From Nostoc sp. PCC 7107 (lineage in GTDB: Bacteria; Cyanobacteriota; Cyanobacteriia; Cyanobacteriales; Nostocaceae), in assembly GCF_000316625.1 (NCBI RefSeq), contig NC_019676.1:1103001-1167000 (forward strand): DNA of 64,000 nt. The letters run 5' to 3'. Below, piece by piece: positions 42,408-50,371 of the stretch. Every line of letters starts with the position of its first letter. The stretch's first letter is position 1. A model generated the notes under the pieces. That model worked only from the letters and a program-made list of their open reading frames with translations, was not told the origin of the DNA and did not search any database. A program made the position numbers and the translations under genes.

Positions 42408-43316
42408 GAGGCTATTTATAAAGTAAATCTAAAAGCGAAAAGAAAAGAGTTATGACAACGATAAGATACATTAAACGTAGTGTATTTACATAGTTAGGTA
42501 TGGCGCGAAAGTCTTACCCCACAGACTTAACAGATATGGAGTGGGAAATCCTAGCCCCCTTGATTCCACCAGCGAAAGAAGGAGGACACCCGCGCACAAC
42601 TGATATGCGGGAGGTATGCAACGCTATCTACTATCACCTGAAGACAGGATGCCAATGGAATATGCTTCCGGGAGACTTCCCGCCCAGCTCAACTGTATAC
42701 AACTACTACCGCAAATGGCAGCGCAAAGGGGTATGGGAAAAATTAAACCATTCATTACGCGGTCAGGTTCGCTTAAAATTAGGTAAATCAACACAACCCA
42801 GCGCCCTCGCCGCAGACAGTCAGTCAGTTAAAACTGACCAAAAAAGGGGGATGTGTACGGTTTTGATGGCGGTAAAAAGGTAAAAGGGCGAAAGCGACAG
42901 ACTTTGGTTGATAGCCTGGGATTATTGTTGAAAGTGGTTGTAAGTGAAGCAAATGCCCCAGAGCGAGTGCTTGCTGCCTATGCTTTGATGGAATTGTTAG
43001 AGGAGCGTCCTGAATTACTTGAGAAAGTTGAAGTTTTATGGGTTGATTCCGGTTATGACGGTGATAAGTTTGCTCTTTGTGTTTGGTTGATGATCCAAGC
43101 TCATGTTGAAGTCATACGGCGTACCGAGTCAGAATTTCAGGTTTTACCGAAACGTTGGGTAGTCGAAAGAACATTTGGGTGGTTTAACCAATATCATCGT
43201 CTCAGCAAAGATTATGAGCGCCTACCCGAAATGAGTGAAGCTGCTATATATGCTGTTATGACTCGGATTATGTTGCGTCGTCTTGTCGTCTAAAGATTTA
43301 CTTTATAAATAGTCTC
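42408..43316 (+). mobile_element. IS5-family insertion sequence, about 0.9 kb
   Basis: The element is bounded by 23-bp terminal inverted repeats (42408-42430 and 43294-43316) that differ at one position: the left begins GAGGCTATTTATAAAG and the right, read in reverse, GAGACTATTTATAAAG. It encodes a DDE transposase in two overlapping frames. No target-site duplication is visible at the ends, and the gene on the right lacks its 5' part, suggesting a deletion next to the insertion. Confidence 0.88.
42500..43293 (+). CDS. IS5-family transposase, two frames joined by -1 shift
   Basis: The first ORF (42500-42883) has the N-terminal domain YPTDLTDMEWEILAPLIPP and a first DDE Asp in LAADSQSVKT. The second, shifted by -1 and overlapping (from about 42850 to 43293), has VYGFDGGKKVKGRKR, LWVDSGYDG with the second Asp, and VVERTFGWFNQYHRLSKDYE with the catalytic Glu. 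The shift would occur at an A6G5 run (42839-42849), giving KRGDVYGFDGG, which is what family members encode. This may be programmed frameshifting or transcript slippage, as in related IS elements, or a one-base loss in a G run. Confidence 0.85.
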
Positions 43317-43324
43317 TCAACAGG

Positions 43325-44458
43325 TTGTTATGGGAAATATTTCTCGGAGTTGGGTTAATTGCAACTCTCGCTAGTCCTTTCCCCTGGCGTTCCCTATTCG
43401 GTCAAGAACAGATGGGTGATGGTTTGCTTTACTGGTTACTCATCGCCATCTTCGCCCTCAGCAATAACCTACTACTCAGACAGCAACCACAACTAGCCCG
43501 TTCTCAACTGCAAGGTTTAGTAATTGGCGGTGTCATCCTAGCAATTAGCATTTTCCCACAAACTATTAACTGGCGCATCGACTACACCGCCACCAGTGGA
43601 CAATTACTCAGAGATAATATTCTGGCGAGTACCATCTTTCAAAATCAGCAACCAATTGGCTTGTATTCCCATCGTGGTCACGCTTCATTTGTTTTAGCAG
43701 GAGTAGCAGTTATTACCCTTATCGGCTGGCGCTGGCGGTGGATTTGTACTCGTGATGCTGTGATAGCTAGTATTTTGATTATCCCAGCCTTGCTGCTTAC
43801 CCAGACTAGGGCAGGGATATTAGCTTTTTTGGTAGCTGGAGTTTACTGGTTTTACCAGTCAGGTATTAACAAAAAAGTAGCCAGATTTATACTTTGCGCC
43901 GTGTTGGTGGCTTTGTTGTTTATCGGTGCAGTTTCATCGACTCGCCAGCTTGAAGCACTCAATCAATTCAACTTTGATAACACTACCAAGGTTCTCAAAC
44001 AACTTACCTCTGACAGACTGTATTTGTGGGAATTATCAGCGCGTGGTATTAGTCAACGCCCATTACTAGGTTGGGGTATGAATGGCTTTGGGACTGCTTA
44101 TCCACATATCATCAATTCTCATTGGTTGAAAATTACTCGTTTAGGTGAGTTTACTTTCGACTATCAAAATTCGGATGGACAGCGTAAGACACAAGCACTC
44201 ATCACCGTGAAAGCACACAATTTAATTTTAGATACTATTTTATCTGTAGGTGTTTTGGGACTAGTTGTTTACTTGGTGCTGTTAGGATTTTGTCTGTGGC
44301 TAGTTATCAAGTCACCCTACCAAGGTATCGAAACAGTAGCAGTAGCCTATATCGTGTTTACTTTTACTTGGTTTGAATGCGCTCAATTTACGTATATAGT
44401 TTGGTGGGCGTTGAGTTTTTTTGGAATTTCTAGTGTGTGTGAAAAAATTACGCCCTAG
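43325..44458 (+). CDS. O-antigen ligase family protein, probably 5'-truncated
   Basis: The 377-residue frame encodes a polytopic membrane protein of the O-antigen ligase/polymerase (Wzy/WaaL) type. It has about nine hydrophobic helices, the periplasmic loop with GLYSHRGHASFVLAG, and the signature LLGWGMNGFGTAYP followed by VKAHNLILDTILSVGVLG (the conserved His). It begins abruptly inside a hydrophobic stretch (LLWEIFLGVGLIATLASPF) only eight bases after the IS end, with a TTG as the only nearby start and no ribosome binding site. The N-terminal helices seem to be missing, so it is probably a non-functional remnant. Confidence 0.75.
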   Translation: MLWEIFLGVGLIATLASPFPWRSLFGQEQMGDGLLYWLLIAIFALSNNLLLRQQPQLARSQLQGLVIGGVILAISIFPQTINWRIDYTATSGQLLRDNILASTIFQNQQPIGLYSHRGHASFVLAGVAVITLIGWRWRWICTRDAVIASILIIPALLLTQTRAGILAFLVAGVYWFYQSGINKKVARFILCAVLVALLFIGAVSSTRQLEALNQFNFDNTTKVLKQLTSDRLYLWELSARGISQRPLLGWGMNGFGTAYPHIINSHWLKITRLGEFTFDYQNSDGQRKTQALITVKAHNLILDTILSVGVLGLVVYLVLLGFCLWLVIKSPYQGIETVAVAYIVFTFTWFECAQFTYIVWWALSFFGISSVCEKITP

Positions 44459-44778
44459 TCTAGCTATCATTAGACATCTCCAACAAAGAATGTAGAGACC
44501 TAGCGATGCTACGTCTGGTCAAAGGTTGCGGGTAACGCAGAATTAATTTCTACCAGATGTCTATTACATGTTCAGCTATTTGCTTTTTAAAGGTGTAAAA
44601 ACTTCATCAATTGGGGGTATTTATTAGCGGAACTCTCAACACGATGGTTGCGATCGCCCACAAAGCAGGGCCATCAGCATCCACCCAAAATTGATGAAGA
44701 ATTTACATTGTAAACACGCGGAATTACTTAAAGTAGAGTTGTATCTTCTAATAATTTGCATATAATCAGGAGATCATA
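44459..44778. other. Spacer upstream of the PEP-CTERM gene
   Basis: No ORF. It contains a TATAAT-like sequence at 44760-44765, probably too close to the start codon to be the promoter, and an AGGAG ribosome binding site just before the ATG at 44779. Confidence 0.4.
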
Positions 44779-45645
44779 ATGGTAAATCCACGTAAAACTG
44801 TATCGAAGTTAATAGCAACTGCGATCGCATCAGCTTCAGTGCTAACAATCGCATCAACAGCAAGCGCCGCATCTTTAAAAATTACTGTGGAAAACTTAGC
44901 ACCACAAGGTGGTACTCTCGTCACCCCTTTATGGTTTGGCTTACACGATGGCACTTTTGATCCGTTCAACGAAGGTCAAGCCCTACTAATACCATCTTTT
45001 GAGCGTTTAGTTGAAGATGGTTTGACCGCACCGATTTCTGCTTCTTTCGCTGCTAGTGGTGCTGGTACTGTCCAAGGTACAGTTTTTGGTGGTCTTGAGC
45101 GTCCAGTTGCGCCCATTAGTCCAGGCGCAACAGTATCAACAATCATCAACATTGATGACAGTATCTTGAATACCCCCTACTTTAGCTATGCTGCAATGGT
45201 AATCCCTAGCAATGATGCCTTCTTTGCTAATGATGATCCTTTTGAACATAGGTTATTTGATGCTCAAGGTAACTTCATCGCCACCAGCTTCGAGATTTTT
45301 GGCTCAGAAGTTTATGATGCTGGTACAGAAGTAAATGACGAAAACCCAATTAACACTGCATTTCTCCAGCAACCAGCCCCAAATACTGGTACAACTGAAG
45401 GTGGAGTAGTCAGAATTCATGATGGATTTAGACCAGCTGGTACTGGTGGTGTCCTAGATGCAAGTAGACCTTTTAGAGGTCAAACGATTAATTTTGCCAA
45501 CGCAGACTTCAAAGCCCCTGGCTATCGCGTTGCGCGGATTACAATCGAAAGAGTACCTGAGCCATCCACATTAGCCATACTTCCATTGACTGCTCTCTTT
45601 CTGCTGTTTGGTAAAGCGCGGCGTTTACGTTCAAAAGTATCTTAA
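44779..45645 (+). CDS. Spondin-domain PEP-CTERM protein
   Basis: The 288-residue protein has a signal peptide (residues 1-30, ending ASTASAA), a spondin_N-type domain (ITVENLAPQGGTLVTPLWFGLHDG; DPFNEGQA; SYAAMVIPSNDAFFAND; HRLFDAQGNF) and a C-terminal PEP-CTERM sorting signal: VPEPSTLAILP, a hydrophobic helix and the basic tail ARRLRSK. Such proteins are exported and processed by exosortase, often together with exopolysaccharide genes, which fits the neighbouring ligase remnant. No exosortase is seen in the window. Confidence 0.9.
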   Translation: MVNPRKTVSKLIATAIASASVLTIASTASAASLKITVENLAPQGGTLVTPLWFGLHDGTFDPFNEGQALLIPSFERLVEDGLTAPISASFAASGAGTVQGTVFGGLERPVAPISPGATVSTIINIDDSILNTPYFSYAAMVIPSNDAFFANDDPFEHRLFDAQGNFIATSFEIFGSEVYDAGTEVNDENPINTAFLQQPAPNTGTTEGGVVRIHDGFRPAGTGGVLDASRPFRGQTINFANADFKAPGYRVARITIERVPEPSTLAILPLTALFLLFGKARRLRSKVS

Positions 45646-45750
45646 AAAAGAATTGTATTAGCTAAAAGCTTCGACGACGAGAATTTTCAGAAAGCTATAT
45701 AAGTCAACTATAGGGGTACATCAAATTATCAGTACCCTTCTTATACACAC

Positions 45751-45891
45751 ATCTTGCACCTAACGATTAAAATCGCAGCTACACAAACCAAACCTGCCTC
45801 CGCAGGCTCAAAAGGCTTGATTTTACGTTAGTCCGCGCAGGCGGACTTTTGTTTAGCCGCGAATTCCATTCGTCGGGGCTAGGTGCAAGAT
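45751..45891. repeat. 141-bp inverted-repeat element with nested hairpins
   Basis: Perfect 12-bp terminal arms, ATCTTGCACCTA and TAGGTGCAAGAT, enclose two smaller palindromes (CCTGC-CTCC-GCAGG, and TCCGC-GCAG-GCGGA at 45832-45845). The second is followed by the dispersed motif TTTGTTTAGCCGCGAATTCC. No ORF and no obvious target duplication. It could be a non-autonomous repeat or a structured RNA. Confidence 0.6.
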
Positions 45892-45908
45892 AGGAGTATA
45901 GCTTTATC

Positions 45909-46021
45909 GGCGTTGCATAAATGCGGGATGATTTGAAACTTTTAAATAAAGCTAAATATTGATTCTTTATACCTTTGCGCCTTTGCGTGAGGCAAAATTC
46001 ATCCCCTTAATCAGCAACGCC
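45909..46021. mobile_element. MITE-like element (113 bp) with 8-bp target duplication
   Basis: The ends GGCGTTGC and GCAACGCC are perfect inverted repeats that extend imperfectly to about 27 bases (GCGGGATGATTT against GGGGATGAATTT). The element is flanked on both sides by the direct repeat GCTTTATC (45901-45908 and 46022-46029). It has no coding capacity. The right duplication overlaps the stop codon of the LysR gene, so insertion happened at its very 3' end. Confidence 0.72.
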
Positions 46022-46028
46022 GCTTTAT

Positions 46029-46895
46029 CTATAATTCCCAATGATGATTTACAGCAAAAGAGCGGAATACATTTACCACCTCAGAGTCTTGTTTCGCTCT
46101 CCATACAAGACCCACCAAGCGATCCAAATTAGCATTAGCGATGGGAATATATTTAATATCTGCTAAACCTTGCCACTCTGGCATAATGGTTACTCCTAAA
46201 CCAGCAGAAACTAAAGATACTACCCACTCTTCATGATCTGCTTTATAAACAACATGGGGTTGAATACCTTCCGATTCAAACCATTTGCGTGATTCACCCC
46301 AAAGTTCACAATTTATCCGTTCAATATAAGGTACTCCATCCAATTCTCCTAAAGTAATTGTTTCCTTTTCTGCTAAAGGATGGGTTTTTGGTACAGCTAA
46401 TAGGCGACGCTGTTGGAACAAAGACACAGAAGTTTTAGCATCTTCATTGTTACCTAATACTGTAATTGCTAAATCAATTTCGCCTAGCTCTAGCCAGGTT
46501 CTTAATTCTTCTAAATTACCATCGCATAATTCCAATGCCACAGCCGGATATTTATCTCGAAAGGTGGCAATTAGTCGTGATAAATTATCAATTCTAATAG
46601 TACGCAACACACCTATTTTGAGATTTTTCTCCTGTTTTTGAAAGTTTTTCAATTCGCTCAAAGCTGATTCATATTCGTGCAGGATAGCTTGGGCTTTTTC
46701 TAAAAAATGCTTTCCAGCATGGGTCAAGATAGCGCGTCGTCCTCCACGCTCAAATAATGTTACGCCTAACTCTTGTTCTAGTTTTTTAATTCCTACCGAT
46801 AAAGAAGGCTGAGAGATAAATAGACGTTCTGCGGCTTTGGTAAATCCACCCGCCTCAACGACCGTCAGAAAGTATTTAATCTGATAAAGATCCAT
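46029..46895 (-). CDS. LysR-family transcriptional regulator
   Basis: The 288-residue protein has the LysR winged helix-turn-helix at residues about 1-60 (MDLYQIKYFLTVVEAGGFTKAAERLFISQPSLSVGIKKLEQELGVTLFER) and a periplasmic-binding-protein-like effector domain after residue 90 (LKIGVLRTIRI; IDLAITVLG; VSAGLGVTIMPEW). It is transcribed divergently from the AhpD-like gene across 329 bases, the usual LysR arrangement, so it probably controls that gene and perhaps the cluster beyond. The effector is unknown. A MITE-like element abuts its stop codon. Confidence 0.92.
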   Translation of the reverse strand: MDLYQIKYFLTVVEAGGFTKAAERLFISQPSLSVGIKKLEQELGVTLFERGGRRAILTHAGKHFLEKAQAILHEYESALSELKNFQKQEKNLKIGVLRTIRIDNLSRLIATFRDKYPAVALELCDGNLEELRTWLELGEIDLAITVLGNNEDAKTSVSLFQQRRLLAVPKTHPLAEKETITLGELDGVPYIERINCELWGESRKWFESEGIQPHVVYKADHEEWVVSLVSAGLGVTIMPEWQGLADIKYIPIANANLDRLVGLVWRAKQDSEVVNVFRSFAVNHHWEL

Positions 46896-47224
46896 AGACA
46901 GGTATCCTAAAATTTTGCAAAAATAAATTTAACTACAATTTCTGTCACTAGCAATTCGGAATTTTTAACTAATATATTTGTTGAATGATAATAACTGATC
47001 TCCAGCAGGCATTTATTAAGAAAAGTAAAGGTTCAGATATTAGGCGATCGCATCTGCTATGAACTGGCAAAACCTCCGATATAACTTTCATATACATCAA
47101 TAAATAGTAACTGATAGACAGTATCTATGAAAGTCATGCAAAAAATCGTCTGGCTTTAAATTATTATCTCGGTGATTATATAAAGTATCAGCAATAAATC
47201 ACATCACAACATCGGAGAAATAAC
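46896..47224. promoter_or_regulatory. Divergent promoter region, LysR / AhpD-like gene
   Basis: 329 AT-rich bases between divergent genes. No ORF. LysR-type T-N11-A boxes are too degenerate to assign by eye. An inclusive GGAGAAATA ribosome binding region precedes the ATG at 47225. Confidence 0.45.
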
Positions 47225-47782
47225 ATGGCAAGATTTGTAGCCGTTGATCCTGCACAAGCCACAAGCCCAGCCAAAGAACTGTTAGATCAAGTACAAGCCC
47301 AACTCGGCATCACCCCCAATATGATGCGAACAATGGCTAACTCACCAGCAGTATTGCAAGGATACTTAAGTTTCAGTGGTGCTTTGGCTGGCGGAGAGTT
47401 AAGCGTGCAGCTACGTGAGCAAATTGCATTAGCTGTAGCCGAAGCTAATAGCTGTGAATACTGCGCCTCTGCCCACACCGCGATCGGCAAAATGGTAGGA
47501 TTGGATGACAGTAACATTAGTACTAGCCTCCTCTCTTTGTCAGATGATCCAAAAGTAGACGCAGCCTTAAAATTTGCACGGACAATCGTTGTCAACCAAG
47601 GTGAAGTTAGCGATGACCAAATTAATCACCTGTGCCATGCTGGTTATAGCGATGCACAAATTCTCGAAATTATTGCCAACGTAGTACTGAATATCTTCAC
47701 CAACTACTTTAACAATATTGCTCAAACAGTAGTTGATTTTCCCAAAGTTGAATTGACTAGCAAAAAAGTAGGCATTAATTAA
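47225..47782 (+). CDS. Carboxymuconolactone decarboxylase/AhpD-like protein
   Basis: The 185-residue protein of the AhpD/CMD superfamily has the redox motif CEYCASAHTAIG (Cys-x-x-Cys and the following His), preceded by LREQIALAVAEANSC, all typical of alkylhydroperoxidase-like members. The C-terminal repeat-like half (YSDAQILEIIANVVLNIFTNYFNNIA) is also typical. It probably reduces peroxides or reactive intermediates with an unknown electron donor. It is divergent from the LysR gene and about 1.1 kb upstream of the oxygenase-tautomerase-cupin-ligase genes on the same strand. Membership of one regulon is inference. Confidence 0.9.
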   Translation: MARFVAVDPAQATSPAKELLDQVQAQLGITPNMMRTMANSPAVLQGYLSFSGALAGGELSVQLREQIALAVAEANSCEYCASAHTAIGKMVGLDDSNISTSLLSLSDDPKVDAALKFARTIVVNQGEVSDDQINHLCHAGYSDAQILEIIANVVLNIFTNYFNNIAQTVVDFPKVELTSKKVGIN

Positions 47783-47783
47783 T

Positions 47784-48086
47784 CATGATATAGCGATTTC
47801 AGCTTAAGTGAGGTACAGAACTAATGTTTCTGAAGGCAGAGGGTTTCCTAATTTTATTAGCAATGTATGAGTGCATCCACTTTCGGCAAATAGCCCTGCG
47901 CTAAGGCGCACGCTACGCGAACAGACTGAAGTCTGGGGCTATACAAACAAAACCCGCGCAGGCAGGTTTTGAGATAGTCCGAGTAGGCGGACTTGGTTTG
48001 TGTAGCCGCGATTTCCAATCACTTCCAAAAGTGAATTTTCCCCAATGTATTTAGTACTTCAGCAGATTAGGAAATGCTATATCATG
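47784..48086. mobile_element. Putative 303-bp non-autonomous repeat element
   Basis: The ends CATGATATAGC and GCTATATCATG are perfect inverted repeats, with ATTTC continuing after a one-base offset on both sides. Inside are nested palindromes: AGACT-GA-AGTCT around 47924, a CCCGCGCAGGCAGG hairpin, and the dispersed TCCG/CGGA repeat with TTTGTGTAGCCGCGATTTCC (47977-48020). No ORF. It starts two bases after the AhpD-like stop codon. Confidence 0.55.
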
Positions 48087-48146
48087 GCGGGAATTTAGTA
48101 ATTTACCAAAGAATTCAGCCCTAAACTAAATTCCCGTCTGTTTTTC

Positions 48147-48398
48147 ATGTCTATTTTGTCGATATTATTGAGTATGAAAACTCCTATTCTGCATTCTATC
48201 CAAGTTACTTTACTCAAACAACTGGGTGATAAAGATGCGATAGACCCTGATCATCGTCCTTGGATAACTCCACGAATTTTGCAAGTTTATTTTCATAGTA
48301 AAGACAAAGAAATATCAGTACAATTAGCCGTTTGTCCGTTACTTGCTCCTGAGTGGCGACAAACTTTTGCTAAACGCGCTAGAGGTTTTAGCTTTTAA
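48147..48398 (+). CDS. Small hypothetical protein
   Basis: I do not recognise it. The frame gives 83 residues from 48147, or 74 from an internal ATG at 48174 (MKTPILHSIQ). It is mildly amphipathic and basic at the C-terminus (RQTFAKRARGFSF), with no signal peptide or metal motif. No good ribosome binding site is visible. Codon use looks like that of the neighbours, but the evidence that it is expressed is weak. It could be a fragment of a longer gene. Confidence 0.4.
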   Translation: MSILSILLSMKTPILHSIQVTLLKQLGDKDAIDPDHRPWITPRILQVYFHSKDKEISVQLAVCPLLAPEWRQTFAKRARGFSF

Positions 48399-48495
48399 AT
48401 TTAGCTAACGATATCTGATACTTCAGTATCTGAGTACATTTCTCAGAGATTAAGCAGATTATTGGTGCGATCGCCAGGAATATTTTCACTATAAG

Positions 48496-48540
48496 TCTAG
48501 AGAACTTATCTCAAAAAGGTTCTCTAGACTTATTTTTTTC
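48496..48540 (+). terminator. Rho-independent terminator
   Basis: Arms AAGTCTAGAGAACTT-like and AAGGTTCTCTAGACTTA enclose a short loop and are followed by TTTTTTTC. It is placed to end transcripts from the small hypothetical gene or the AhpD-like gene and to insulate the downstream cluster. Confidence 0.78.
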
Positions 48541-48633
48541 TAACCTTTAAATCAAAAATTAATGGCCTGTCAAATATTAGCTATCTTCTTGCTTGATATA
48601 ATGTCACTATCATTAAATTCATCTATACAATCA

Positions 48634-48838
48634 ATTATTTTCCGGAATTTATTGACAAACTAATGAAGCTAACACAATCCTTAAATCCACATCCTAACCA
48701 AAATTATTTTCTGGAATTAAGTGACAACGAAATGTAGTTTAAAATGTCGTTAAAGTTCAAATAAAATAATTTATTTTCTGGAATTAAACGACAAATAAAT
48801 GTAGTCAATAAAGTCCTTGAATCCTCGAATAAAAATAA
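48634..48838. repeat. Three tandem imperfect repeats of about 68 bp
   Basis: Units start with TTATTTTC(C/T)GGAATT at 48635, 48704 and 48771. Similarity continues for most of each unit, including GACAA followed by AATG and a later TCCTT(G/A)AATCC in units one and three. The spacing is 69 and 67 bases. They end about 55 bases before the oxygenase start codon. Confidence 0.75.
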
Positions 48839-48892
48839 TCTGTAGTGTAAGGACAAACAAATTTTTCATGATTTTAACTTAGGAGAATTAGA

Positions 48893-49906
48893 ATGTTTAA
48901 CTGGAATAAAGTTGAAAAATCATCAGTAAAATCTAACGCTGTACAAACAAATCCCAAAGAAGTATTGAAACAAGACATATACCCCATCGAGCAAGTTGAA
49001 CAGTTAGCACATGAAGCTTTTCAAAATAAAGGTGGTCTTGCTTGGCAGAAAATTCAGTTCCTTTTGTTTGAACTCAACTTGCGCTTAATGCGAGAAGGTT
49101 ATGGCTTAGGAACTGCGCGTGGTCTGAGAGATTTTCAACTCCGCCATGTTATTGAACAAGTTGAACAGCAATATTTACCCGAAGAACAACTTGCTCCTGA
49201 ACTCTCTACAGTTGAAACTTTTATGCCTTGGTTGAAAGAACGGATTAGCCAACATCGCGTTAACCACCACCCACTATTTGAACTGTTTGACCGTGATGAT
49301 TTGACCGATGAAGAAGTTCGTTACTTCCTCGCTAATTACCGAGTTAATATGCAGCGCTTCCACCTGCACGTTGCTGCTTTTAGCTTAATTGTGCCTTTTG
49401 AAATGCGCGAAGAACTCTATCACAATCTGCATGACGAATTTGGTCAAGGAAATTTTGCTGAAGCTCACCCCAATTTATTTGAACCCCTGATGAATTATTT
49501 TGGTGGAGCTAAAGAAGAAGATATTAACCCGGAGACTTGTAACCTGCTGAATACCAAGATGAACCTCTGCTGGTTTGCTGATGGACTGCATTACGGTATT
49601 GGTGGTATGGGAGCTTTAGAATTGGCAATTCCTCTACAACAGCGCCGAATTTTGGCACACTTGCGCCGTCGAGGGATGAGTGAACAGATGGTGAAATTCT
49701 TTGTTGTTCACTGCGAACTAGATGAAGACCACGGTGAAGGTTGGTTTGCTGCTGGAATGCCTCACATGCAAACTCCAGAAGACTTGCAAAAAGTATTCTC
49801 CAGCGCTATGCGGATGCTCGAAGCGAGAGCGGGAGTCTATGACGGTATTCTCAAAGGTATTTTGCAACGTCGTAGCCAAGCTGACACACTAGCTTCTGCT
49901 GCCTAA
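48893..49906 (+). CDS. Heme-oxygenase-like di-iron enzyme (HDO / iron-containing redox enzyme family)
   Basis: The 337-residue, mainly helical protein matches the Haem_oxygenas_2-like family of non-heme iron enzymes. Likely metal ligands are seen in NLHDEFGQGNFAEAHP (Glu and His, about residues 178-193) and HCELDEDHGEGW (about residue 272 onward), the ExDxxH pattern typical of these helices. Characterised relatives include UndA (fatty-acid decarboxylase), CADD and N-oxygenases, so an O2-dependent reaction on an acid or amine is plausible. It has a good AGGAG ribosome binding site and is the first gene of a cluster with a tautomerase, cupin and AMP ligase. Its substrate is unknown. Confidence 0.82.
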   Translation: MFNWNKVEKSSVKSNAVQTNPKEVLKQDIYPIEQVEQLAHEAFQNKGGLAWQKIQFLLFELNLRLMREGYGLGTARGLRDFQLRHVIEQVEQQYLPEEQLAPELSTVETFMPWLKERISQHRVNHHPLFELFDRDDLTDEEVRYFLANYRVNMQRFHLHVAAFSLIVPFEMREELYHNLHDEFGQGNFAEAHPNLFEPLMNYFGGAKEEDINPETCNLLNTKMNLCWFADGLHYGIGGMGALELAIPLQQRRILAHLRRRGMSEQMVKFFVVHCELDEDHGEGWFAAGMPHMQTPEDLQKVFSSAMRMLEARAGVYDGILKGILQRRSQADTLASAA

Positions 49907-49963
49907 TGTCGAAAATGATCAAAGCCAAAGTGTATGTGCAGTGAATGAAAAGGAATAAAAACT

Positions 49964-50362
49964 ATGCCGCTGATCACACTAAAGGCTAATAAGATTTTTT
50001 CTGAAAATATCAGAGATAGCCTAGCTGAAGGTTTATCTCTGATAACTGAGAAAACGCTGCGGAAAAACAAACAAGTAATTGTGATTCATTTTGAAACTGC
50101 TGATCAACTAGGGCAATGGTATGTAGGCGGTGCTGTTAAAAATCATGATGAAGCAATTTTTGAGTTGAGTATTCTGATTACTCAAGGTACAAATACCGAT
50201 GCAGAAAAAGCAGAATGGATAGCACAAACTTGGCAATTACTCACAGCGAATCTTGGGAACACACCTCACCCAAACTATATTTCAATTCAAGAAATAGATG
50301 GAAAAAGCTGGGGCTATAACGGTCTTAGTCAAGCACAAAGAAGTATTCAATCAAATAAATAG
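49964..50362 (+). CDS. Tautomerase/MIF-superfamily protein
   Basis: The 132-residue protein starts MPLITLKANK; removal of Met would expose the N-terminal Pro used as catalytic base by 4-oxalocrotonate tautomerase-like enzymes. The pattern VIVIHFETADQLGQWYVGG and the spacing suggest a single-chain member larger than classical 4-OT (about 62 residues). The reaction is probably keto-enol isomerisation or another Pro1-dependent step. It begins 58 bases after the oxygenase and 10 bases before the cupin gene, so these are almost certainly one transcript. Confidence 0.78.
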   Translation: MPLITLKANKIFSENIRDSLAEGLSLITEKTLRKNKQVIVIHFETADQLGQWYVGGAVKNHDEAIFELSILITQGTNTDAEKAEWIAQTWQLLTANLGNTPHPNYISIQEIDGKSWGYNGLSQAQRSIQSNK

Positions 50363-50371
50363 CGAGGATAT

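Larger units (their letters stand above)
48399..48892. promoter_or_regulatory. Upstream region of the oxygenase gene cluster
   Basis: About 490 AT-rich bases. An inverted repeat near 48501-48539 (AGTCTAGAGAAC and GTTCTCTAGACT arms, then TTTTTTTC) looks like a rho-independent terminator for the plus strand. After it come three tandem imperfect repeats (48634-48838), and then the AGGAG ribosome binding site of the oxygenase gene. Confidence 0.55.

Noticed and set aside
48634-48838. CRISPR array
   Set aside because: The three units are imperfect along their whole length with no alternating spacer pattern, and no cas gene is nearby. No other CRISPR-like array was seen in the window.
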